Shown: one piece after another, positions 42,162 through 51,746 of the stretch | Layout of the letters: each line of letters begins with the position of its first letter | Position numbering within the stretch: the stretch's first letter is position 1 | From: JAJTHC01 sp044358835 | Lineage (GTDB): Bacteria; Cyanobacteriota; Vampirovibrionia; Vampirovibrionales; JAJTHC01 | Direction: 5' to 3' | Assembly (NCBI GenBank): GCA_044358835.1 | Contig: JBIKNF010000008.1 | Coordinates: forward strand, 1-64,000 | Length of the DNA stretch: 64,000 nt | Position numbers and translations under genes: made by a program | The notes under the pieces: model-generated | What the model saw: only the letters and a program-made list of their open reading frames with translations | Told to the model about the DNA's origin: nothing | Databases searched by the model: none

Positions 42162-45100
42162 ATGGTTTCCGCACCACTGCCCGCTTCTTCTGAAAGTCCG
42201 CATGCTAAACTACAGCACAGCTTGGCCACGGCGTATTGGATGCATCGCATCCAAAGTCATCACGATGTGCAGGCCCTATGGCACCCCTCAAAAAAAGCAA
42301 GCAAAAAAATCCAAGCGCTTCATTTAGAACACTTGCAAACGGCCACGGCCAAAGCCACCTTCTTGAAATTAATGTTGAATGAAACACACGCCCCTATTGT
42401 GGTAATTTGCCCGGATGCCCCGAGTGTTTTAAATATTTACGCCGCACTTGAACCCTGCTTTCAAAGTAGCTTTGCCTTTCAAGAACAAGTGCATCGTTAC
42501 CCCACCGATGTGTTTTCTCCGTATGACATGACCCGTATTCCTTGCCCCGTATTGAACGAACATTATGCGTTTTTGCATGACTTAAAAGAAGAAAAGCCAG
42601 GGATTTATCTCGTTCAAGCCCGAAACTTAATCCCCACTTTCCCGAGTTTAAACTACCTTCAACAAGAAGGGCTTAGCCTTAAAGAAGGCGATGAACAAGA
42701 CCTTGAAGAAACGGTTGAACGCTTAATGGCTATGGGGTACACGCCCAAAAACTTGGTGCAGACGGTGGGTGAATTTTCTCGTCGAGGCGATTTGCTAGAC
42801 ATTTACCCTGTCAATGCCTCGCCTGTAAGGATTTCTTTTTTTGGGGATAGCGTTGAAAATATCAGACTCATGGATGTAGAAACCCAGCGTTCGGTTGAAA
42901 AAATAGCCAGCGTCCACGTTTTTCCGATCGACACCCTCGTTTTAACCAGAAAGCGCAAGGCGCAACTGGAAACCATTTTACTGAAGGCGTTAAAGGTCCA
43001 TTCCAAAAAAGTCGACGACAAAACGACCGTAGACGGCTTGGCCGAAAATATCAAACAACAGCTCCAAAGCATTGAACAAGGGGTGGTGCCAGATGATTTA
43101 AATTATTATGCTCCATTCTTCCAAGTGCCGTTTGACCATTTAATGCAATACTTAAGCCCTTCATCCATTTTGGTGTTGGACGATTGGCAAGACGCCCAAA
43201 CGCAACTGGAACATTTAGACGAGAGATTTAGGTCGCAATATGACAAAGGCATCGCCCAAGGGCATTTGCTCGATTTAGGCACAAAAGTAGGGCAATACCC
43301 TTTACATGCTTGCGCCCAAGTCATTAGCCATGCTGTGCATCACCCACTTTCGCATCGCTTGATTTATACGTACGCGCATCATGCGTGGATGCCTGAAGCC
43401 AGTCAAAACAAGCAAGCAAAAACGACGTTTGAAAATCCTTTAAAAGCCGAAGTGGTGCCTCGTTTTCAAGCTAAACTTAATGAAGCCATTGCGGCGATGA
43501 AAACGTGGCGACAAAACGGTATTCAACTCTGGGTTTCTACGGATTACCCCCAGCGTCTGCTGGATTTGTGTCGTGAAGCGGATTTGCCCACTCAGTATTG
43601 GGCGGACGTCTACGATCCTGAAAATCCTATTCAAGAAGCCAAATTGCAAAAAAACCTTGACGGCTTAGACGTGATTATTTGTAAAACCGCCTTGAATGAC
43701 GGGGTTTATTTGCCTCATCTTAAAATGATGTATCTTACAGATGCCGAGTTGTTTGGACGCGGGCGAGTGCGCCGAACCCAAAGCGAACGTCAAAACAAGC
43801 ACAAGCGCGATCAAGACCGTGCCATTAGTTCTCTCTCGGATCTCAAACCCAATGACTATGTGGTGCACCATAAGCATGGCATCGGCCAATTTGTGGAACT
43901 TAAGCAAATCGTCCTAGAAACAGAAAAACGTGAATACCTTGAAATTCAGTATCGAGGCAACGACCGACTATTTTTGCCTGTCGAACAGTTGCACCTGCTG
44001 GCACGTTTTAATGGCACGGGTGATGTCAAGCCGGTTCTTTCTAAAATGGGGGGGGCTGAATGGCGACGGGTCACCGCAAAAGTCAAAAATTCGATTCAAA
44101 ATATCGCCAATGAATTGGTGGCGTTGTATAAAGCCCGTCAAGAAGTCAAAGGCATTCGCTTTGAACCCGACACCCCATGGCAAGTGGAAATGGAAGAGGC
44201 CTTTCCCTTTGAAGAAACGCCTGATCAATGGAAGGCGATTTTAGACACCAAGAAAGACATGGAACATCACCAGCCGATGGACAGGCTCATTTGCGGAGAT
44301 GTTGGCTTTGGAAAAACCGAAGTGGCGTTGCGTGCCTTGTTTAAATGCGTCATGTCAGGCAAGCAATCGGCTTTTTTAGTGCCTACCACAATTTTGGCTC
44401 AACAGCATTTTAATACCGTTTCTGAACGATTGGCGCCGTGGGGAGTGCGGGTGGGTTTGTTGTCTCGCTTTAAAACACCCCGTGAACAAAAAGAAACCTT
44501 GCTTAAAATGAAGGCGGGCGAAATTGATATTTTGGTTGGCACGCACCGATTGCTTCAAAAGGATATTGTCTTCAAAGATTTGGGCTTACTGGTTATTGAT
44601 GAAGAGCATCGCTTTGGGGTGGCTCACAAGGAACGTATTAAGCAAATGCGCACCAATGTGGATGTTTTAAGCATGTCGGCCACTCCTATACCGCGCACCT
44701 TACACATGTCGCTTTCTGGCGTGCGTGAAATGAGTCTCATCAATACTGCCCCAGTCAACCGCCTGCCTGTTCAAACACGGGTGGGGGGATTTAACCCTGC
44801 TCAACTTCGTATGGCGATTCTGCATGAATTGGATCGGGGTGGGCAAATTTACTACCTTCACAACCGTGTGCAAAGTATTTATGAACGTTGTGTTGAGTTG
44901 GAAAAAATTGTGCCTGAAGCTCGGGTGCGTGTCGCTCATGGGCAGATGCCGCCGAATGAGCTGGAAACCGCCATGTTGGATTTTGCCAATAAGCAGTTTG
45001 ATATTTTGGTTGCGACTACCATTATTGAAAGTGGGGTGGATATTCCCAACGCCAATACGTTAATCATTGACGATGCGGACCGTTACGGCCTTGCTCAGTT

Positions 45101-46055
45101 GTACCAAATCCGTGGAAGGGTGGGGCGAAGTGATGTACAAGCCTACGCTTATTTGTATCACGATCCTGACAAACTCCTCACAGAAGACGCCAAAAACCGT
45201 CTGCGTGCCATTCGAGAGTTCACCGCCTTAGGCAGTGGTTACCAAATCGCTATGCGAGACATGGAAATTCGTGGCGTAGGAAATCTTCTTGGCGCTGAAC
45301 AACACGGCCATATGATGCAAATCGGGTTTGAAATGTATTGTGAATTATTGAATCAAGCGGTGGAAGCGGCTCACAAAGGCGAACGCCTTGAAGAACAGAG
45401 CCAAGAACCTGCCGTCATTGATTTAAACGTCACGGCCTTTATCCCTGAAACCTATGTGGGTAGCCGAGACGTTAAACTGCAAGAATACCGTCGCTTAGCT
45501 GCTGCCAAGAGCGAAACGCAGTTGGATTTAATCGTCGCCGAATGGCAAGATCGCTTTGGCAAGGTGCCTGCGCCTGCCAAGCAGTTGGTGCATTTGGCTC
45601 GCTTGCGGGTGCAATCCACCGAATTGGAAATTCCTTTGGTGCGAAGTGATGAAGAACAGCTTAAAATTAGCGTTTCCTACGGCCTAAAACAATGGATGAG
45701 CTTACAACAGATTCTGCCCACAGGCATGGCGTCTAAATTAAGATGGGTAGCCCCCGCCAAATCAAACGAAGGCCATAGTTTTGCCACCTTACACTACAAA
45801 CACATGGGTGCCAGTGGCGAACGTTTATTGCAGTTTGTGACTGATCTGTTTAGGGCTTTATTGGACTTAAAGAAAACAGGCCAGATCCAAGTAGCGGTGG
45901 AGGCTTCAATACCCCACGAACGCCACACGGGGGCGAGAACGTCTGTTAAAACCACTACTGTCGAAGAATCTAAGTCTCAAGCCAATCGAAATAAATCACT
46001 GGCTGAATCTGAAGCGCGCACCGCGGCTCGTTTTCGTTCCTTGCGTGGCTATTAG
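42162..46055 (+). CDS. mfd: Transcription-repair coupling factor
   Basis: Removes RNA polymerase stalled at DNA damage and recruits UvrA. The 1297 aa protein is full length. The UvrB-like N-terminal part contains VGEFSRRGDLLDIYPVN; the CarD-like polymerase-interacting domain is near 560-630 (DYVVHHKHGIGQFVELKQ); the motor domains contain CGDVGFGKTEVALRA, VIDEEHRFGV (DEEH), SATPIPRTLHMS, and TTIIESGVDIPNANT; the C-terminal TRCF domain follows. The charged tail after about residue 1250 is not conserved. Convergent 4 bp stop overlap with the radical SAM gene. Confidence 0.96.
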   Translation: MVSAPLPASSESPHAKLQHSLATAYWMHRIQSHHDVQALWHPSKKASKKIQALHLEHLQTATAKATFLKLMLNETHAPIVVICPDAPSVLNIYAALEPCFQSSFAFQEQVHRYPTDVFSPYDMTRIPCPVLNEHYAFLHDLKEEKPGIYLVQARNLIPTFPSLNYLQQEGLSLKEGDEQDLEETVERLMAMGYTPKNLVQTVGEFSRRGDLLDIYPVNASPVRISFFGDSVENIRLMDVETQRSVEKIASVHVFPIDTLVLTRKRKAQLETILLKALKVHSKKVDDKTTVDGLAENIKQQLQSIEQGVVPDDLNYYAPFFQVPFDHLMQYLSPSSILVLDDWQDAQTQLEHLDERFRSQYDKGIAQGHLLDLGTKVGQYPLHACAQVISHAVHHPLSHRLIYTYAHHAWMPEASQNKQAKTTFENPLKAEVVPRFQAKLNEAIAAMKTWRQNGIQLWVSTDYPQRLLDLCREADLPTQYWADVYDPENPIQEAKLQKNLDGLDVIICKTALNDGVYLPHLKMMYLTDAELFGRGRVRRTQSERQNKHKRDQDRAISSLSDLKPNDYVVHHKHGIGQFVELKQIVLETEKREYLEIQYRGNDRLFLPVEQLHLLARFNGTGDVKPVLSKMGGAEWRRVTAKVKNSIQNIANELVALYKARQEVKGIRFEPDTPWQVEMEEAFPFEETPDQWKAILDTKKDMEHHQPMDRLICGDVGFGKTEVALRALFKCVMSGKQSAFLVPTTILAQQHFNTVSERLAPWGVRVGLLSRFKTPREQKETLLKMKAGEIDILVGTHRLLQKDIVFKDLGLLVIDEEHRFGVAHKERIKQMRTNVDVLSMSATPIPRTLHMSLSGVREMSLINTAPVNRLPVQTRVGGFNPAQLRMAILHELDRGGQIYYLHNRVQSIYERCVELEKIVPEARVRVAHGQMPPNELETAMLDFANKQFDILVATTIIESGVDIPNANTLIIDDADRYGLAQLYQIRGRVGRSDVQAYAYLYHDPDKLLTEDAKNRLRAIREFTALGSGYQIAMRDMEIRGVGNLLGAEQHGHMMQIGFEMYCELLNQAVEAAHKGERLEEQSQEPAVIDLNVTAFIPETYVGSRDVKLQEYRRLAAAKSETQLDLIVAEWQDRFGKVPAPAKQLVHLARLRVQSTELEIPLVRSDEEQLKISVSYGLKQWMSLQQILPTGMASKLRWVAPAKSNEGHSFATLHYKHMGASGERLLQFVTDLFRALLDLKKTGQIQVAVEASIPHERHTGARTSVKTTTVEESKSQANRNKSLAESEARTAARFRSLRGY

Positions 46056-46879
46056 CGATAAATCGAAATCAAGGGGATGCGTCCTTGGGTGGCGTCACCA
46101 AAAAGCGACTCAATGCGTTGAGCCTCATCTTCACTAATCGTCTTCAACACACGACTTTCCACAATCGCTTCCCCATGATTACCCCGATTTTCAACCAGCC
46201 AGCTCATGGGGTAAGGTCGCTTGGGCGTATTGAGCTGAATCTCGTCCACTTCTAACTCTTTCACCAAATCAACCAGTGCTTGCACGTCGTCGTGATTCGT
46301 GGGCATAAACATACATTGTAAAGAAAGCTTGCCGTCATACGACTGACGCAACGCCTTAATCCCTGAGACAATCGACGCGATATTGATGCCCGCAACAGGG
46401 CGGTTCATGCGTTGTAAAACAGTATCTGTGGCGGCGTCTAACTTACACGCCACGTGATCCGCATAGTTAAGATCTGCTCGTACCGCAGGATCGTTCAACA
46501 AAGTCGCATTGGTCAAAACGGTGCTGGGTTTCGCCGTATACTCACGAATGACTTGCAAGACTTCTCCAAGATTCAAGGCCAAGGTAGGTTCACCATTGCC
46601 TGAAATAGTCACTAAATCGGCCTTTTCCCAATCACTTAAACGCAAATCACGTTCCACTTTTTCAGTCGGCACATAGATTTTTCGTTCGGCGGTTTTGACT
46701 TGAATATCTCCCAACTGGCAATACACACAATTAAAAGAACAAATCGAATGATTCAAGAGCAAATCCACCCCCAAGCTTGAACCCAATCGCCAGCTTTTTA
46801 CAGGCCCGTAAATGCAAGAATGCCCCGATTCTACAGCGTCGAAATCCACTAAGTTTGTTTGAATAGGATGGCGGGACAT
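46052..46879 (-). CDS. Radical SAM protein (COG0731-like)
   Basis: Iron-sulphur enzyme that would cleave S-adenosylmethionine to start radical chemistry. The 275 aa protein carries the CxxxCxxC cluster motif in HSICSFNCVYCQLGD (near residue 50), preceded by the family's YGPVKSWRLGSSLGVDLL segment, with the SAM-binding ISGNGEPTL and later LQCMFMPTNHDD strands. The substrate is unknown; relatives resemble the radical core of wybutosine-type enzymes without extra domains. It is divergent from dapB and shares a 4 bp stop overlap with mfd. Confidence 0.87.
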   Translation of the reverse strand: MSRHPIQTNLVDFDAVESGHSCIYGPVKSWRLGSSLGVDLLLNHSICSFNCVYCQLGDIQVKTAERKIYVPTEKVERDLRLSDWEKADLVTISGNGEPTLALNLGEVLQVIREYTAKPSTVLTNATLLNDPAVRADLNYADHVACKLDAATDTVLQRMNRPVAGINIASIVSGIKALRQSYDGKLSLQCMFMPTNHDDVQALVDLVKELEVDEIQLNTPKRPYPMSWLVENRGNHGEAIVESRVLKTISEDEAQRIESLFGDATQGRIPLISIYR

Positions 46880-46953
46880 GAAAGACCTCCTTTGCTCGGA
46901 TGTGTTTATGCTAACATAAAGTCATTCAAACTTCAAAGAAAGGAAACGTTGCC

Positions 46954-47754
46954 ATGAACGTGGAATACATTCTAATTGCAGGCGCCAGCGGTAAAATGGG
47001 GACGCCCTTTGTGGCCACGTGCTTAGATGATGACGCCCTGTGCTTGGTAGCAACAACAAGCCGTCGTTTGGCGGGTCAACCCATACAGGAGCATTCTGAT
47101 GTTGTGGCACATGCCACCGTAAAGGAAGCCATCGCGCAGGCCACTCACCCCCCCACCGTTGGGGTTGAATTGACCCATCCAAGTACGGTGTATGCCAACG
47201 TGCTTGCCATGATTGAAGCCGGTATTGCCCCCGTGATTGGCGCCACCGGCTTAAGTCCAGCACAAGAAAAAGATCTTGATGCCCAACTTAAGGCGAAAAA
47301 ACTGGCGGGCTTGCTGGTGCCCAATTTTTCGATTGGAGCAGTGTTGATGATGCGTTTTGCGGCAGAAGCGAGTCGTTATTTTGACCATGCTGAAATCATT
47401 GAACTTCACCACAATCAAAAAGCAGACGCTCCGAGTGGTACGAGCCTCCGTACGGTTGAAATGATGCAAGCCGTGCGTCCTGATTTTGGTAAAACCAATG
47501 GCGTGGAACATGAAACGGTTGCAGGAGCCAGAGGCGCCACGTCTAAAGGCAACATCCACGTCCATTCGGTTCGCCTACCGGGGTTGGTGGCTCATCAAGA
47601 AGTATTGTTTGGGGACATGGGGCAAATGCTCAGTCTTCGGCATGACAGCTTTAACCGTTCATGCTTTATGGCCGGCATTGCCTTGTGTTGTAAAAAAGTA
47701 CGCTTGCTTGAAAGTGGCTTACACCACGGTTTAGAAACCGTTCTTTCGCTTTAG
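46954..47754 (+). CDS. dapB: 4-hydroxy-tetrahydrodipicolinate reductase
   Basis: Second step of the diaminopimelate/lysine branch, reducing the DapA product with NAD(P)H. The 266 aa protein has the Rossmann motif IAGASGKMGTPFV, GATGLSPAQ, and the substrate/catalytic signature IELHHNQKADAPSGTSL with paired His and Lys. AAAGGAA lies eight bases before the ATG. It works with asd and dapA, which are in a separate operon at 20313-22375. Its stop overlaps that of clpX by 4 bp. Confidence 0.95.
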   Translation: MNVEYILIAGASGKMGTPFVATCLDDDALCLVATTSRRLAGQPIQEHSDVVAHATVKEAIAQATHPPTVGVELTHPSTVYANVLAMIEAGIAPVIGATGLSPAQEKDLDAQLKAKKLAGLLVPNFSIGAVLMMRFAAEASRYFDHAEIIELHHNQKADAPSGTSLRTVEMMQAVRPDFGKTNGVEHETVAGARGATSKGNIHVHSVRLPGLVAHQEVLFGDMGQMLSLRHDSFNRSCFMAGIALCCKKVRLLESGLHHGLETVLSL

Positions 47755-49115
47755 GAAGCCACCTTGTTTGGCGCGACCTGTTCTTCGGGTGCTGGCGCTT
47801 CTTCAGGGGTGTTCACCACTTTTAAAATGGTTTTTTGTTTCACCATTTCAGGGGTAATGTGAACCGTGGTTAAATCTTTACGGCTGGGGGCTTCATACAT
47901 GAAATCTAACATAATTTCTTCAACGATCGAACGCAAGGCCCTGGCCCCCGTTTTCCGTTTGGCCGCTTCTTGAGCAATGGCTTTGGCCGTGTCTTCTTGA
48001 AAAGTCAAGGCAATGCCATCCATCGCCAAGAGTTCTTGGTACTGCTTGAACAACGCACTTTTGGGTTCGGTGAGAATACGGATCAAGGCTTCTTCATCCA
48101 GAGGTTCCAATATAGCTAAGATAGGCACTCGTCCCGTAAACTCGGGAATTAACCCAAACTTCACCAAGTCATCGGGTTCGGTTTTCTTAAGAAGTTTAGC
48201 ATTTTCTAAATCATTTTCATAGGCCGTTTTAGGGGCTTTTTTTACTTCGCTACCAAAGCCAATTTTACTGGTGGCTTCCACGCGACGCGCAACAATTTTT
48301 TCCAAACCGTCAAAGGCTCCCCCACAAATGAACAAAATGTTATGCGTGTTGATTTGAATAAACTCTTGGTGCGGATGCTTACGACCCCCTTGTGGCGGGA
48401 CATTGGCAGTGGTGCCTTCAATCATTTTTAGCAAGGCTTGTTGTACGCCTTCACCCGAAACGTCTCGCGTGATACTGGGGTTTTCGCTTTTACGAGAAAT
48501 TTTGTCGATTTCGTCAATGTAAATAATGCCTCGTTCCGCTTTGGCGGGGTCATAATCGGCGGCTTGGTATAAGCGCAGTAAGATATTTTCCACATCATCG
48601 CCCACATAACCCGCTTCAGTTAGGGTGGTGGCATCTGCAACAGCAAAGGGAACGTCTAAGTATTTCGCGAGTGTTTGAGCCAACAAGGTTTTTCCGCTTC
48701 CTGTGGGGCCAATAAGCATGATGTTTGATTTTGAAATTTCGACTTCAGAAGTCGATTCAGTGTCTTGCTTTTGCTTGACGGCGTAGTTAATGCGTTTATA
48801 GTGATTGTACACCGCCACAGACAAAATCTTCTTAGCTTCTTCTTGACCGATGATGTGTTCATCCAACAAGGCTTTGAGTTCTTTGGGCGTGGGCAGATTT
48901 TCAATCATGGTTAAGGCGGTTTCTGGGGCATTGGGATCTTTTTGAACCGCTTGAGTCTTGGCAAATTCTAGGAACTCTTCTGCTAAAATATCGTTGCACA
49001 ATTCCACGCATTCATCACAAATAAAGACTTCAGGGCCAGCAATGAGTTTTTTGACTTGGTCTTGTGTTTTACCACAGAATGAACATTTTAAGCGAGTTTC
49101 TTCTGATTTTGACAT
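47751..49115 (-). CDS. clpX: ATP-dependent Clp protease ATP-binding subunit ClpX
   Basis: AAA+ unfoldase that feeds proteins into ClpP. The N-terminal zinc domain has four Cys (LKCSFCGKTQ and FICDECVELC). The AAA+ core shows Walker A LIGPTGSGKTLLAQT, pore loop GYVGDDVEN, Walker B IIYIDEIDKIS, and sensor 2 near KTGARALRSIVEEI. 454 aa, with a slightly extended acidic/Pro tail. It is the last gene of the tig-clpP-clpX cluster, in the usual order. Its AGGAG site is about 11 bases from the ATG. Confidence 0.97.
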   Translation of the reverse strand: MSKSEETRLKCSFCGKTQDQVKKLIAGPEVFICDECVELCNDILAEEFLEFAKTQAVQKDPNAPETALTMIENLPTPKELKALLDEHIIGQEEAKKILSVAVYNHYKRINYAVKQKQDTESTSEVEISKSNIMLIGPTGSGKTLLAQTLAKYLDVPFAVADATTLTEAGYVGDDVENILLRLYQAADYDPAKAERGIIYIDEIDKISRKSENPSITRDVSGEGVQQALLKMIEGTTANVPPQGGRKHPHQEFIQINTHNILFICGGAFDGLEKIVARRVEATSKIGFGSEVKKAPKTAYENDLENAKLLKKTEPDDLVKFGLIPEFTGRVPILAILEPLDEEALIRILTEPKSALFKQYQELLAMDGIALTFQEDTAKAIAQEAAKRKTGARALRSIVEEIMLDFMYEAPSRKDLTTVHITPEMVKQKTILKVVNTPEEAPAPEEQVAPNKVAS

Positions 49116-49232
49116 AGGGGGTGGAACTCCTGCTCCTTAAACAATAATAAAGACTGGAATGGTGTTTAAATTCCAGTCTTTGTTGGCCTTGTATGAATCA
49201 AACGCATCATCACGTCCTTCAATCAAGACGAC

Positions 49233-49844
49233 CTAAAGCTTGGTAATGACTTTGTCAATCATGCCGTAAGCAACGGCTTCTTCAGGGGTCATAAAGTAAT
49301 CACGATCCGTGTCTTGTTCGATTTTTTGAATCGACTGCCCTGAATGTGACGCCATAAGTTGATTTAAGGTACGTTTTAAACGGCCAATTTCAGCCGCTTG
49401 AATTTCAATATCGGACGACTGACCTTGAGCGCCCCCCCATGGCTGGTGGATCATAATACGGGCATGAGGCAACGCCATCCGCTTGCCTTTCTCTCCGCCA
49501 GAAAGGAGGAAAGCACCCATTGAACAGGCTTGACCCAAACATATGGTGGAAACATTTGCTCGCACATGCTTCATGGTGTCGTAAATCGCCAAGCCCGCAG
49601 TAACACTACCACCAGGGGAGTTAATGTAGAGCATAATATCTTTTTCAGGGTTTTCAGAATCGAGCAACAGTAGTTGAGCGATAATGACATTGGCGACGTT
49701 ATCGTCCACCCCTGTGCCTAAGAAAATAATACGTTCACGCAACAAGCGGGAAAAAATATCAAAAGAGCGCTCTCCACGACTGGACTGCTCAATCACCATG
49801 GGAATTAGAGCCATTTGCTCTTGAAAGTTAGACATCATCATCAC
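49233..49844 (-). CDS. clpP: ATP-dependent Clp protease proteolytic subunit
   Basis: Serine protease chamber used by ClpX. The 203 aa protein has the catalytic Ser in GQACSMGAFLL, His in HARIMIHQPWGG and Asp in EQDTDRDYFM, and YINSPGGSVTAG, so it is active and complete. The start is a GTG followed by three ATG codons; AAGGAGA lies about ten bases before the GTG (49844), which I therefore favour. A shorter form from ATG 49841 or later differs only by Met. Its leader shares a 27 bp motif with tig. Confidence 0.97.
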   Translation of the reverse strand: MMMMSNFQEQMALIPMVIEQSSRGERSFDIFSRLLRERIIFLGTGVDDNVANVIIAQLLLLDSENPEKDIMLYINSPGGSVTAGLAIYDTMKHVRANVSTICLGQACSMGAFLLSGGEKGKRMALPHARIMIHQPWGGAQGQSSDIEIQAAEIGRLKRTLNQLMASHSGQSIQKIEQDTDRDYFMTPEEAVAYGMIDKVITKL

Positions 49845-49871
49845 GATTTCGTCTCTCCTTAAATCTCTTCT

Positions 49872-49898
49872 AAAACGTCGGACGCCTTAATCCTAATA
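49872..49898 (-). promoter_or_regulatory. 27 bp leader motif shared with tig (clpP copy)
   Basis: On the plus strand AAAACGTCGGACGCCTTAAT then CCTAATA. It matches 51359-51385 except for small indels and one or two changes. CGCCTTAAT (49883-49891) also forms an inverted repeat with ATTAAGGCG (49932-49940), bracketing a TACAAT -10 candidate (minus strand, 49913-49918). Confidence 0.6.
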
Positions 49899-49980
49899 CA
49901 AATAACTTCACTATTGTAACAAATAATTTGAATTAAGGCGACACCCCAAGCCTTTTTCCCCTGCATAAACGAAGCGCGGG

Positions 49981-51345
49981 TTATTCGGCAGGACTCGTCA
50001 CTTCTTCAAGGGCTAAAGCTTCAGTAACAGCAGGCATCGCCTCTTCCTTGGGTTCTACCCAAGAAAAAGTGGCTTTTTCAAGCAAGATATTAACCACCTT
50101 CTGGGCCAAGAGTTGATCCAACAAGGCTTGGTTGCCATTGGGCTGATTGGCGAGTTGACGCAAAATAGAACGTTCGTCCGTGCCTTGGGCTTCCGCGATT
50201 TCAGCAATTTGTTGATTGAAATCTTCTTCGCTAACAGTTACTTGATGCAACTTTGCAATTTCCGCAAAGGCAAGGCTTGTGCTAATGCGCTGAATGGCTT
50301 CATTTTTAAAGCTTTCGCTCATTTCTTCTGTACGGGCTTGTAAAAATTCATTGAAGTTTAAGCCCTGTTGATTAAACCGTTCGCTCATGTCTTCAATAAT
50401 GGATTCCACTTCGCGTTGAATCATGCCTTTAGGCAAGTCGATTTTTGTGGCCTGAACCAGAGCATCTACCACAGCGCGTTGCTTTCGGAAGGTTTCTTCC
50501 CGTTCATTACGGGTTTGAATGGTTTTGGCCACATGTGTTTTTACGTCAGCAACGGTTTTAAACTCACCTAACTTTGGCGCTGTTTCATCACTTAGTTCTG
50601 GGGTTACATATTTTTTAATCGTCTGAATTTTAATTTCAAAACTGACGACTTGATCCGCCAATTTTGCATCAAAATAATCTTCAGGGAATTGGACATCAAT
50701 GCTAAAAGGTGCCCCCACTTCTTTACCGGGTAGTTGAACCGTAAAGGAATCTAGGAAGTTATTATTGCTTAAATCCAGTTCGAATTCTTCGGCTTTACCA
50801 CCCGCGAATTCTTCACCATTTAAACGACCCGTAAAGTCTAGAACAATTACATCGGTTCCTTCTACCACGTTACGATCCGTAACGGTTTGCAGGCTGGCCA
50901 TCCGTTCTAAAAGGGCTTGTATTTCTTTTTCTTCAGCATCAACCATTGAAGTCAATTTTTCCACTTCAACAGAAAGCGCCAAGCCTTCAGGCAAATTTAC
51001 CGTAGGGCGAATATCCACTTCAGCCACCAAGCGAATGCCGTCTTGCAAGTTGAACTCCAGTTCCACTAAACGAGGCTGAGCCACTACATCTAGCTTCTGT
51101 TCGCTAATGACATCTGCAAAAACATAAGGCAAGTAACGATCCAGCGCTTCTTGTTTAATGACGTCTTCCCCAACCGTTTTTTCAATCATGCGAAGTGGGG
51201 CTTTGCCACGACGAAAGCCATGAATGTTTACGCGTTGCCCTACACGACGGCACGCTTTGTTAAATTCTTGCTGAGCTTGTTCAGCAGGCACATGAATCGT
51301 TAATTTAACCGCAGAAGATTCAATGGGTTGAAGTTCGACTTTCAT
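49981..51345 (-). CDS. tig: Trigger factor
   Basis: Ribosome-associated chaperone and peptidyl-prolyl isomerase. The 454 aa protein has the ribosome-binding N-terminus (GFRRGKAPLRMIEKTVG matches the GFRxGKxP signature), a PPIase domain (about 160-245, VIVLDFTGRLNGEEFAGGKA) and a helical C-terminal chaperone domain. ATG 51345 has AAGGA seven bases upstream; an in-frame TTG at 51360 is less likely. It leads the tig-clpP-clpX cluster, a widely conserved order, though gaps of about 115-135 bp allow internal promoters. Confidence 0.95.
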   Translation of the reverse strand: MKVELQPIESSAVKLTIHVPAEQAQQEFNKACRRVGQRVNIHGFRRGKAPLRMIEKTVGEDVIKQEALDRYLPYVFADVISEQKLDVVAQPRLVELEFNLQDGIRLVAEVDIRPTVNLPEGLALSVEVEKLTSMVDAEEKEIQALLERMASLQTVTDRNVVEGTDVIVLDFTGRLNGEEFAGGKAEEFELDLSNNNFLDSFTVQLPGKEVGAPFSIDVQFPEDYFDAKLADQVVSFEIKIQTIKKYVTPELSDETAPKLGEFKTVADVKTHVAKTIQTRNEREETFRKQRAVVDALVQATKIDLPKGMIQREVESIIEDMSERFNQQGLNFNEFLQARTEEMSESFKNEAIQRISTSLAFAEIAKLHQVTVSEEDFNQQIAEIAEAQGTDERSILRQLANQPNGNQALLDQLLAQKVVNILLEKATFSWVEPKEEAMPAVTEALALEEVTSPAE

Positions 51346-51358
51346 TATAATTCCTTCC

Positions 51359-51385
51359 AAAACGTGCAGGACGCCTTAACCAATA
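51359..51385 (-). promoter_or_regulatory. 27 bp leader motif shared with clpP (tig copy)
   Basis: On the plus strand AAAACGTGCAGGACGCCTTA then ACCAATA, just before the tig ribosome site. Immediately upstream a second short direct repeat, TTTAGGAATAG, occurs twice (about 51391-51432). Confidence 0.6.
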
Positions 51386-51523
51386 AATACTTTAGGAATA
51401 GCATAGCACAAATACTTATTTTAGGAATAGTTTTGTACTGAATGACGTTGTTTTTACAACAATCTAAAGCCTTCTATAAATAGAATCTACAAATGTAAAG
51501 TGTAAAAAGTAAATATAAAAATA

Positions 51524-51595
51524 AGCGGGAGACGAGGCTCGAACTCGCGACATCTTCCTTGGCAAGGAAGCATTCTACCACTGAATTACTCCCGC
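51524..51595 (-). tRNA. tRNA-Gly (anticodon GCC)
   Basis: On the minus strand the 7 bp acceptor stem GCGGGAG/CTCCCGC closes a cloverleaf with D arm AGTGGTAGA, anticodon arm CTTCC-TTGCCAA-GGAAG (anticodon GCC) and T arm GCGAG-TTCGAGC-CTCGT. 72 nt, discriminator base T, no encoded CCA, so the cca product is needed. It lies between flgA and tig. Confidence 0.96.
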
Positions 51596-51746
51596 TTAAT
51601 ATAAGCGTTATATTTAATTATTAAACAACGATTGAAAAAAGGTGTATTTCTTTCAACACCTATTAGTCTATCTAATCAATCAAAATGTGCAAGCTTTTTT
51701 TGAAGGCGTCGCTCACAAAAAAGAAAACCACTTCACAGTGCGGGTG

